Origin: Aidingimonas lacisalsi
GTDB lineage: Bacteria; Pseudomonadota; Gammaproteobacteria; Pseudomonadales; Halomonadaceae
DNA: 64,000 nucleotides
Reading direction: 5' to 3'
NCBI RefSeq assembly: GCF_008079445.1
Contig: NZ_VRYH01000001.1
Span: forward strand, 310,001-374,000
Both the position numbers and the translations under genes were made by a program. Below the pieces are notes generated by a model. That model was not told where the DNA came from. It ran no database searches and worked only from the letters and a program-made list of their open reading frames with translations. Positions 53,090 through 62,100 of this stretch are shown here, piece after piece. Positions within the stretch are counted from its first letter, which is position 1. Each line of letters starts with the position of its first letter.

Positions 53090-55327
53090 ATGAAGATATC
53101 TACTCTCCTCGACCAGATCGACAACGGTCAGACCGCCCTGCCCGAGTTCCAGCGTGGCTATGTATGGAATCGGGACCAGGTACGCAGCCTGATGACCTCC
53201 CTCTATAAGCGCTACCCTGTTGGTAGCCTACTCTCCTGGGCTACCGATGCTAGCAAAGTCGGCCACCGTGGCGATCAACATCTCAATGCTGGCACCGTAA
53301 ACCTTTTGCTGGACGGCCAGCAGCGCATAACCTCCCTCTACGGTATCGTACGCGGCAAGCCGCCTGCCTTCTTCGACGGTGATGAGCGAGCCTTCACGGA
53401 CCTCTTCTTCAATGTCGAGACTGAAGAGTTCTCGTTCTACATGCCAAGCCGCATGGCCAATGACCCCAAGTGGATCAGCGTCACTAGACTAATGGCCGAA
53501 GGCTCGGAAGAGATGACGAAAAGCTTGCCGGACTCAGGTGAAATCTCCATTGATGACCTGTCTTCTATCCTGAATCGTCTTAACCGCCTACGTGATGTAC
53601 GTGATATCGACGTCCATGTGGAGCAAATCTCCGGAGAGGACAAAACACTGGACGTGGTCATCGATATCTTCAACAAGGTCAACAGCGGCGGCACCAAATT
53701 GTCCAAGGGCGATCTGGCGCTGGCTCGAATCTGCTCCACCCAACCGGATGCACGTGTATGCATGCGTCAGGCACTAGAAGATTGGAAAGCTCAAGGCTTT
53801 CACTTCTCGCTGGACTGGCTACTGCGCTGTATCACGACGCTGACCACCAACGAGGCCAGATTCGTGTTCATCCATGATCTGGATGGTGAACAATTCATTA
53901 GGGGGCTGAATAAGGCGATCAAGCACATCAGCTACCTGCTTGACGTGATCGGTGACCGCCTGGGACTCGACCACCAGCAGGTGCTGACCGGCCATTACGC
54001 GTTTCCAGTGCTTGTTCGCTATATCGAGGAACAGGGTGGCAAGATCGGCGACGAGACCTCGCTCAAAGCCATGCTTTACTGGTATATCCACTCGGCAATC
54101 TGGGGCCGTTACTCCGGTTCCACCGAGAGCGTGCTATCTCGCGATCTCGATATCCTGCTGGATAACCAACCCGACGGTATCCAGGCACTGATCCAGGAAC
54201 TGGCGCTGTGGCGGGGCAGCCTGAAGGTACGCGCCGATCACTTCTCCGGTCACACTCGCGGTAACCGCTTCTATTCCCTTCTCTACATGCTCACTCGGGT
54301 CGGCGCAGCCAAGGACTGGGGGCTCGGCATTGCTCTCAAGAAGAATATGCTCGGCAGCAATTCCGGCCTGGAACTCCACCACATCTTTCCCAAACACCGC
54401 CTGCGGGCGTTCGGCTATGATCGCAAGCAGGTCAACTCACTTGCCAACTTCTGCTTCCTCACCAAGGGGTCAAATCTGAGCATCTCCAACCGCCTGCCTG
54501 TGGAATACTTCGAGGAGGTGCGCGAGAATTATCCTGATGCCCTCCAGAGCCAGTGGGTACCGCTGGATGAGTCGTTGTGGCAGATAGAACGCTATCCCGA
54601 TTTCCTCAAGGCTCGCCGCGAACTGCTGGCCCAGGCAACCAATGCCCTTCTCGATGAGCTCTATCATTTTGATGAAAGCGTAGAGCCCCTGGCGGCACCT
54701 GCTCCAGAGCGGGATATTCCGGGTGGCATCGACTCAGAAGAAGAGGAGCAGCAGCTGCGCGAACTGCAGGTCTGGCTGCAGTCCCAGAAGCTACCCGATG
54801 GGGAGCTGGAATACGAACTGACCAATCAACAAACGGGCGAACCACAGGCCATCCTCGATCTAGCCTGGCCAGAGGGGTTCCAGCCTGGCTTGGATGAACC
54901 CGCCGTACTGCTGCTCAATGAGAATTCCAGTCTGATATTAGCCGCTAACAAGGCCGGCTACCAAGTATTCGAAGAGATCGACAAACTCAAGCGATATGTG
55001 GCCGAGCATATTCTCGACGACCACTATGCCGTGCTCCCGGATTGGGCCCAGCACCTGAGTAAGGATGCCATACCAGTGGCTGAATGGGTCATGGACAATA
55101 ACCTGCCCGAGCCTGTCGTTGGCCATGATGTGCAGAATAGCTCTCGAAGTGTCGTTGGCTCCTTTGAACTCGCCTGGCCAGAGCACAAGGTAGGGATATG
55201 GACAAATCAGGGGCGGGCGAATCCGATTCCGGAAACCCTGGTCGGATGGCACCTTTACAGCCTTGAGGAAGTCAGCAAGGCACCGACTCTGCTCACTCAG
55301 CGGCTGAAAGAAGCCAGTGTGGCATGA
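53090..55327 (+). CDS. DUF262/DUF1524 (GmrSD-like) HNH nuclease with C-terminal LAWP modules
   Basis: A 745-residue protein. The DUF262 ParB-like domain starts at once (MKISTLLDQIDNGQTALPEF, QRGYVWNRDQVRSL, then LLDGQQRITSLYG), with the DGQQR nucleotide motif. An HNH/DUF1524 domain lies near 425-480 (LELHHIFPKHRLRAFG; HH at 430-431). The C-terminus has two related modules, AILDLAWPEGFQPG (587-600, followed by AGYQVFEEID) and FELAWPEHKVGI (692-703, followed by GWHLYSLEEV). GmrSD-type enzymes cut modified or phage DNA with nucleotide control. First gene of the lower-GC cassette with zorA-zorB-HNH; 56 bp before zorA. Confidence 0.85.
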   Translation: MKISTLLDQIDNGQTALPEFQRGYVWNRDQVRSLMTSLYKRYPVGSLLSWATDASKVGHRGDQHLNAGTVNLLLDGQQRITSLYGIVRGKPPAFFDGDERAFTDLFFNVETEEFSFYMPSRMANDPKWISVTRLMAEGSEEMTKSLPDSGEISIDDLSSILNRLNRLRDVRDIDVHVEQISGEDKTLDVVIDIFNKVNSGGTKLSKGDLALARICSTQPDARVCMRQALEDWKAQGFHFSLDWLLRCITTLTTNEARFVFIHDLDGEQFIRGLNKAIKHISYLLDVIGDRLGLDHQQVLTGHYAFPVLVRYIEEQGGKIGDETSLKAMLYWYIHSAIWGRYSGSTESVLSRDLDILLDNQPDGIQALIQELALWRGSLKVRADHFSGHTRGNRFYSLLYMLTRVGAAKDWGLGIALKKNMLGSNSGLELHHIFPKHRLRAFGYDRKQVNSLANFCFLTKGSNLSISNRLPVEYFEEVRENYPDALQSQWVPLDESLWQIERYPDFLKARRELLAQATNALLDELYHFDESVEPLAAPAPERDIPGGIDSEEEEQQLRELQVWLQSQKLPDGELEYELTNQQTGEPQAILDLAWPEGFQPGLDEPAVLLLNENSSLILAANKAGYQVFEEIDKLKRYVAEHILDDHYAVLPDWAQHLSKDAIPVAEWVMDNNLPEPVVGHDVQNSSRSVVGSFELAWPEHKVGIWTNQGRANPIPETLVGWHLYSLEEVSKAPTLLTQRLKEASVA

Positions 55328-55383
55328 GTTGAGGTATTCATGACCCGCTCAAACGGCAGACAATCATCATCAGAGGTTTTGCA

Positions 55384-57246
55384 ATGAATCCAGCCGCAGC
55401 TCTTGAAGCATTTTTGCGAGGCCAGGAGGCGGAGAGCGTCACCTTTGTCTTCTTCTGGCTGATCATCGGTGCCTTTTTCCTGGCATTATATGGCTATAAG
55501 ACCGACCGGATGCGCGGCTTCGCGCATTATGCCCCCAACCTACTTACCTCTCTCGGCATTCTTGGTACCTTCATCGGTATCGTGATCGGCCTGATGCATT
55601 TCAACCCTTCCGATATCGACAGCAGCATTGTCTCGCTTCTTGGCGGCTTGGAAACCGCCTTCATGACCAGCCTACTGGGCATGGCTGCCGCAATCACCTT
55701 CAAGGTGTTCACAACGAGTTTCAAGTTCATGCAGCCGGGTGAAGTGACGGGTGTGGGACCCGAGGAGATTGGTCCCGAGGATATCCATGCCAGCTTGCAG
55801 GCCCAGTCGGAGAGCCTAGAGATGCTGCGCCATGCTATCGCCGGCGATGAGGATGGCTCACTCGTTTCGCAGTTAAAGCTGCTTCGCAGTGATAACCGTG
55901 ACATAGGCGACAAGCTCATCCAGCTCGACGATACCAACAAAAAGCAACTGGATGTCATGGTTGAGCTTCATAGGCATTCGGAGCAGCAGTCAGAACGGTT
56001 CGAGCGCTTCTCGTCGGATCTCGAGCAGCAGCTCAAGGATTTCGCCGATATGCTGTCACGGTCAGCTACCGAAACGGTCGTCAATGCCCTAAAGGAGGTG
56101 ATTGCCGACTTCAATAAGAACCTCACGGAGCAGTTCGGCGAGAACTTCAAGGCACTCGACGCTTCAGTACAGAAGTTAGTGGAGTGGCAGGAGAACTATC
56201 GGCATCAGCTGGAGGACATGAAGGCGCAGTATGATCAAGGAGTTCAGGCCATCACCCAGACTGAACAATCCGTCACGCATATAAGCGAGAAAGCTGGTGC
56301 CATCCCCGACACCATGGAAGGCCTGAAAACCCTACTGGAGACTACTCGGCACCAGCTCAATGAACTCAGCAATCATCTAGAGGCCTTCAAGGGTATGCGC
56401 GATGCGGCCGTCGAAGCTGTGCCGACGATCCGCGAACAAGTGGATAGCACGGTCCGTGATGTCAGTGGGGCCGCGCAGAGTGCAAGCGAGCACTATAAGA
56501 AACTGCTGGATGACTCCGACAAGTACATCGAGGCACATGACTCGATGCTCCAGGAATTCCTCAAACAGTTCCAGGCGACCACCCAGGAAGGTGTGGAGAA
56601 GCTACGCGAAGACCTAACCAATAGCGCCAAAGATGCCTCAGATCGCCTCATCGATGGGGCTGCCAAAGTCAACGAGTCTCTTATTCAAGGTTCGGAGTCA
56701 ATCAACACGAACTTCGGCAACTTAAGCCGAAACCTGACCCAGACCTCCGATACCGTCGCAAGCAAGTCTGAGCAGATCGCCGAGCAGTTCGATGATGCCC
56801 TCAAGGAAGTTAACAACCATGTCCGCAATATGGGCGAAACCCTGACCAAGGAGAGCCAGACCCTCAGCCAGACTCTGGCAGAGGCCAGCAAGCAGACGGA
56901 GCAACATATCCGCTCTGTCCAGACCCAGGTCAACGAAAGCATCGAGCAGATGCAGCAACGCCTCACTCGCTCGGTCGAGGAGATGACTGGCATGCAGACA
57001 CGTCAGATGAACGAAGCCTTCCAACAGATGGATGGTGTCATGCGCCAGTCCGTTCAACGAACCGGCGAGAGTGTCAACTCCCAGCTCAAGGCAGTCGACG
57101 AGAGCATGCAGCAAGAGCTCGATCGCGTCATGACAGAAATGGGGAACGCACTGACCCAGATATCCGGTCGTTTCACCCAAGACTATCAGAGGCTGACCCA
57201 ACAGATGCAGCAAGTCGTCCAGACAGCCAATAGTGGACAGTACTGA
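55384..57246 (+). CDS. zorA: Zorya ZorA: MotA/ExbB-like motor subunit with long coiled-coil tail
   Basis: A 620-residue protein. Three membrane segments near 18-38, 50-73 and 84-108 (SLGILGTFIGIVIGLMHF; GGLETAFMTSLLGMAAAITF) are typical of MotA/TolQ/ExbB proton-channel proteins. The remaining 500 residues are hydrophilic and heptad-rich, as in the intracellular tail of ZorA that carries the infection signal to nucleases. The stop overlaps zorB by 1 bp (TGATG). With ZorB it forms a proton-driven inner-membrane motor. Confidence 0.88.
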   Translation: MNPAAALEAFLRGQEAESVTFVFFWLIIGAFFLALYGYKTDRMRGFAHYAPNLLTSLGILGTFIGIVIGLMHFNPSDIDSSIVSLLGGLETAFMTSLLGMAAAITFKVFTTSFKFMQPGEVTGVGPEEIGPEDIHASLQAQSESLEMLRHAIAGDEDGSLVSQLKLLRSDNRDIGDKLIQLDDTNKKQLDVMVELHRHSEQQSERFERFSSDLEQQLKDFADMLSRSATETVVNALKEVIADFNKNLTEQFGENFKALDASVQKLVEWQENYRHQLEDMKAQYDQGVQAITQTEQSVTHISEKAGAIPDTMEGLKTLLETTRHQLNELSNHLEAFKGMRDAAVEAVPTIREQVDSTVRDVSGAAQSASEHYKKLLDDSDKYIEAHDSMLQEFLKQFQATTQEGVEKLREDLTNSAKDASDRLIDGAAKVNESLIQGSESINTNFGNLSRNLTQTSDTVASKSEQIAEQFDDALKEVNNHVRNMGETLTKESQTLSQTLAEASKQTEQHIRSVQTQVNESIEQMQQRLTRSVEEMTGMQTRQMNEAFQQMDGVMRQSVQRTGESVNSQLKAVDESMQQELDRVMTEMGNALTQISGRFTQDYQRLTQQMQQVVQTANSGQY

Positions 57247-57965
57247 TGAGTCAGATGAGATCGCTTTTCGGCAAAGGGCACAGTGCCGGTACGGATGACG
57301 AGCATCATTGGTTATCGGTATCGGACCTGATGGCCGGGCTGATGATGGTCTTCCTATTCATCTCCATAGCCCTGATGCGTCATGCACTGCTCGAGCGCGA
57401 CCGCATCAAGGAAGTCGCCGTTGCCTATCAGGAGAATCAGGTCGCCATCTACGATGCCCTAATGGACGAGTTCGAGGATGACCTAGAGGAATGGCAAGCG
57501 AGTGTCGATGACGACACCCTGGCTTTTACCTTCCAGTCTCCTGAAGTTCTATTTGCTACCGGATCTGAGTCGCTACGACCACGGTTCCAGCAAATCCTTA
57601 ACGACTTCTTTCCACGCTACCTCGACATCCTCCTAGACTTTTCCGACTCCATCAATGAGGTGAGAATAGAAGGGCATACCAGCAGCCTATGGGCGGGAGA
57701 CTCGACGGATCAAGAAGCCTATTTCAACAACATGGAACTCTCCCAGGGAAGAACAAGATCTGTGCTGGGCTACTTGTACGACCTTCCCGATGTGTCGACA
57801 CACCAGGAATGGATCAAGGCCAATGTAGCAGCGGTGGGATTTTCCTCATCGCGTGTCGTACTTGATGAGGAGGGCCATGAGGATACCGAAAGGTCTCGTC
57901 GGGTCAGCTTTCGCGTCATTACCAATGCCGATACACAGATCCGCCAAATTTTGGATGGTACCTGA
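57246..57965 (+). CDS. zorB: Zorya ZorB: OmpA/MotB-like motor subunit
   Basis: A 239-residue protein with a single membrane helix, LSVSDLMAGLMMVFLFISIA, containing D27, the expected proton-binding aspartate of MotB/ZorB proteins. A C-terminal OmpA-like peptidoglycan-binding domain follows (VRIEGHTSSLWAGDST; NNMELSQGRTRSVLGYL). The start overlaps zorA and the stop overlaps the HNH gene by one base each, so the three are translationally coupled. Confidence 0.9.
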   Translation: MSQMRSLFGKGHSAGTDDEHHWLSVSDLMAGLMMVFLFISIALMRHALLERDRIKEVAVAYQENQVAIYDALMDEFEDDLEEWQASVDDDTLAFTFQSPEVLFATGSESLRPRFQQILNDFFPRYLDILLDFSDSINEVRIEGHTSSLWAGDSTDQEAYFNNMELSQGRTRSVLGYLYDLPDVSTHQEWIKANVAAVGFSSSRVVLDEEGHEDTERSRRVSFRVITNADTQIRQILDGT

Positions 57966-59086
57966 TGAAACTCTCGGTTGACTTCAGTGCCCTGTTTGCC
58001 TCGGCCAAAAAGATGGGAGACCCCATTGAGAATGACTTCGTCCTTGATACTCCACGTGAGCCATGGGAAGACAAGCTCGGCTCTGAAGGTATCGAGCTGG
58101 AGGATATCAACGAGCTGGAAAGCATGGATGGGTTACTTTCCTATCGTGGTAGGCAGGTACTCCTCTATATCCAGGACCATGGGTCAAGGGTTCAAGAGGC
58201 CCTGGTGGCCCCAGATGAGGCAGGCAAGAAGTATCACATCGCCGAGTGCCGAACATTGCACAAGATGCGGAATGAAGGTCGCTTTGAGCGTTATGTGATT
58301 ACCAATGACATCTCTGGCGAATTCGAAATCAGCGGTCACGACTACATGACAGGCCATCCCGTAGAGGGGAGGACACGACTACGCATTTGCAAGAATTGCC
58401 TGACCTATCTCAACTACCAAGGCTATAGCAAGCCAGGTAACTATTCGGCCTTCAATAACTTCGACCTAGATGAGTTCTTCCAGACCTACAGCTCCTTCTT
58501 CACCCACTTACCTCAACGCAAGATGGGGGAAGCAGACGGCTATACAGCGGACTGGCCGGAGATCTCGCGAGCCTTTCGCCAGGAAAAGGCGTACACCTGC
58601 GAGAAGTGCGGCATTCTTCTCTCGGATCATCCTAGGCTACTACATGTACATCATGTCAACGGCGTAAAAAGCGACAATCGGAAGTCCAACTTAAGGGCAT
58701 TCTGTGCCGACTGCCACAGTAAGGAGGCCTTCCATAAAAGCATGTATGTCTCGCATGCCGACAGGCAGACCATTTCCCGGCTTCGGCATGAGCAACAGTT
58801 TCAGAAACCCGACAATTGGCAGGAGGTTATCAGTCTGGCCGACTCCGGACTCCGGGGATTCATCGAGCGCTGCCGAAGTGGATGTCTACCAGTACCGGAA
58901 GTCGGACTCGACCTGCAGGATGACAAGGAAGAGGTCAAAGGCATGCTTGAACTGGCATGGCCACTGCAACGCTTGGGCATCGCCATTGATGAACGAGACA
59001 AGCTGCATGCCGAACGCCTCGGATGGAAGGTCTTCAAAGTGCATGAGGCACTCGACAACTTCACGACCTTTATGACTCGCCTATGA
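57965..59086 (+). CDS. ZorE-like HNH nuclease with C-terminal LAWP module
   Basis: A 373-residue nuclease coupled to zorAB. The HNH domain with zinc cysteines is near 210-260: CEKCGILLSDHPRLLHVHHV, NGVKSDNRKSNLRAFCADCH. The N-terminal 120 residues include an alpha/beta region and a CxxC-like CKNCLTYLN segment. At 329-341 ELAWPLQRLGIAI, followed by GWKVFKVHEAL, repeats the module seen at the end of the DUF262 protein. Type II Zorya uses ZorE, an HNH nickase, in this position. Length and the extra modules leave open a variant. Confidence 0.78.
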   Translation: MKLSVDFSALFASAKKMGDPIENDFVLDTPREPWEDKLGSEGIELEDINELESMDGLLSYRGRQVLLYIQDHGSRVQEALVAPDEAGKKYHIAECRTLHKMRNEGRFERYVITNDISGEFEISGHDYMTGHPVEGRTRLRICKNCLTYLNYQGYSKPGNYSAFNNFDLDEFFQTYSSFFTHLPQRKMGEADGYTADWPEISRAFRQEKAYTCEKCGILLSDHPRLLHVHHVNGVKSDNRKSNLRAFCADCHSKEAFHKSMYVSHADRQTISRLRHEQQFQKPDNWQEVISLADSGLRGFIERCRSGCLPVPEVGLDLQDDKEEVKGMLELAWPLQRLGIAIDERDKLHAERLGWKVFKVHEALDNFTTFMTRL

Positions 59087-59194
59087 TCCAAGTCCTATCT
59101 GTCGCATTGCTTCATGGCAGCTCGGCGAAGCATACCATTTCTGTTAATTTGAATGGGCATTACGCATGCGCCAGGAAATGCTGAAGGAGCCTGC

Positions 59195-62100
59195 ATGCTG
59201 CCAAGCCTTGTTGCCCATGAGCTACAACTGAGTCTGCACGATTATCTGCGGGCGGCCTTTCCGATCTCCACGCCCTATTTCCGTGGCGAGGGCCAGCAGG
59301 GTGAGACGGCGCTGATCGATCGTTTTCTCGATACGTCAGGTAAACTCCTCAAAGGGCCGTATCTGTCGCTAGGCCTGCCCTTTCGGCGTGACGATGCGCC
59401 GCCGCCCTTTTCTCATGTGAACCCAGGCTTTCCGCCCTTTCGGCATCAGCAGCAGGCCTTTCAGCGGCTCAGCGGTGAGGAAAAGCAGTCGACGCTGGTG
59501 GCAACCGGTACCGGCTCGGGCAAGACGGAGTGCTTCCTGCTGCCGATCCTGGAGCACTGTGCGGTGCGGCGAGCCGATCCATCAGTGACCGAGAAGCGCG
59601 GCATCAAGGCGTTGATCATCTATCCGATGAATGCGCTGGCGACGGACCAGGCCAGTCGCATGGCCAAACTGGTCAACGAGCTGGATATACAGCTGACCGC
59701 GGGGCTCTTTACCGGCGACAGTTCCTCCTCGCCGAGCCATGTCATGTCGCCAGACAGTGTCATCACCGACAAGGAGACGCTGCGCGACAACCCGCCGGAT
59801 ATCCTGCTGACCAACTACAAGATGCTGGATTTCCTGCTGATGAGGCCCAAGGACCAGCCGCTGTGGCGCTACAACTCGCCGGGGGTGCTGCGTTATCTGG
59901 TGGTGGATGAGCTGCATACCTTCGATGGCGCCCAGGGCACCGACCTGGCGTGCTTGATCCGTCGCCTGCGTGATCGCTTGTCGATCGGCGATGAGCTGGC
60001 CTGCGTCGGCACCTCGGCGACCATCGGGGATGCCTCGGCATCGAAGCAGCTACGCCAGTATGCGACCGAGATTTTCGCCACCGACTTCTTCGAGGAAAGC
60101 TTGGTACTGGAAGACCGTCTGTCGGCCGATGAGTATCTCGACAAGGCAAGAGCCTCACAGGGCGAGCCGGCCTTTCATCACTGGCCGGCCGACCTCGCCT
60201 CGCGCCAGCAACTGGACCCTCAGCGCTTCGAGCAGCCGACAGCCTATCTGGCGGCGGCCTTCGAGCAGTGGTTTATCGAAGGCAGCGCCCCGCTGGAGAC
60301 CAACCTTGGCGCCTTGCGCGATGCCGAACATCCTGAGCATTCTCGGGCACTGGTCGCCCTGGGCCGTGATCTCAAGCGGCATGAGGCGTTCCATCGACTC
60401 TTGCAGGACAGCCAGGGGGTAACCGACCTGGAGACCTTGCTGCAACGCTGGAAACGTGAGCGTCAGTGGAGTGGTGACGCGCATGTGGTACTGTACAGCT
60501 TGTTGACCATGGTGTCCGCGGCCCGTGAAACCATGCCGCGCAACAATGACGAGCCCTTGCTGGTTCCTCTGCTCACGGTGCGTCTGCAACTCTGGCTGCG
60601 CGAGTTGACCCGCATGGTCACCCGAGTTGGCGATACGCCGGAGCTACTGTATGCCGACGATGACCCGCAGGGCCGCCCCGTACCGGGACAGATCGACCCC
60701 GAGGGCGAGTCGCTGCACTTGCCGCTGGTGCATTGCCGAGACTGCCACAGCGCGGCCTGGGGCACCCTGAAGGCTGACGACGACCGGAAGATCGACAAGG
60801 ATCTCTCGGCCTTCTATCGCCAGTATTTCCAGCAAGGGGCCAATGTCTGCCTGCTGTATCCATTAAGCGACTCGGCTCCACCGCCGCAGCGAAAAGGCCA
60901 GGTCAAGCAGCTGTGTCCGGCTTGCCGTTCACTGACTCATGGCGACGCCCAGGGACACTGCCCGGACTGTGGTGGCCAGGGCCTGCTGCGGGTCTGGCAG
61001 CCTTCGTTGCAGGAGCGACGCCAGGAACGCCTGATATCCTCGACAGACCATTGTCCGTGCTGTCTGTCACGCGGCGGCCTGTCGATCCTGGGGTTTCGGG
61101 CCGCTTCGCTTTCCAGCTCCCTGCTGGCACGTCTGTACCAGTCACCCTACAACAACGATCGTAAGGCCATCGCGTTCTCCGACAGCGTGCAGGATGCCGC
61201 TCACCGTGCCGGCTTCTTCGAAGCGCGTACCTGGCGCCAGGCGCTGCGCCAGGCCATGAATGGCTGGCTGGCCAGCCGTGGCCAGGCCCTCTCGCTGGAC
61301 CGTCTCGGCACGGCCTTCGCCGAGTCGATGCGGCGCCAGGCGGGCAGCGATGCGGACTTCGTAGGTCGCTGGCTGGCCCCCAACATGGCCTGGCTGAAAG
61401 ATGCCGATCATCTGCTGCGTGAGAGTCGGCTGCCGGCCGACAGCGACCTGCCCGAGCTGGTCGGTCGCCGGCTCGACTGGGAACTTCATACCGAGCTGGG
61501 ACTGCGCAGCCAGATTGGCCGCACGCTCGAGCGCCAGGGGCGCGTCACCCTGACGGTGGATACCACCCTGTTGGAAGCCGCCGCCGAGCGCCTAGCCCAC
61601 GACTGGGCTCAGGAACTGCCGGGCATCGGCGAAGTCAGCCACGAGCAAACGACACGCTTCCTGCTCGGCGTGCTGCATCGCATGCGCACCCGTGGCGCCT
61701 TTGCGCACCCCGAGGTGGAAGGCTATGTGCAAAACGGCGGCAACACCTTCTTTTTCCGCAATAGCCCGTGGTTGCCCAATTACGGCCCACGCGCTGTGCC
61801 TCCCGCCTTCTTCAGCCTGGAGTCGGTATCGCAGAACTTCGACAGCATTAACGGCAAGCAACGCGGCGGGGGCCAATGGTACCAGAGCTGGTTTCTCAAG
61901 CAGCTGGACAGTGACCAGGTACTGGCGAACGATGTGGCTCAGGCCTACCAGCTGGCACTACGTGCCCTGGAGCGAATCGGCCTGATACGTACGGTGGCAA
62001 CACCGCAGGGGCGTGCCGTCTGGGGGCTGGAACGCCCTCACTGGCATGCTGTGACTCAGCCGCTACCCATGCGATGTAACGCTTGCGGCCAGCGCCACCA

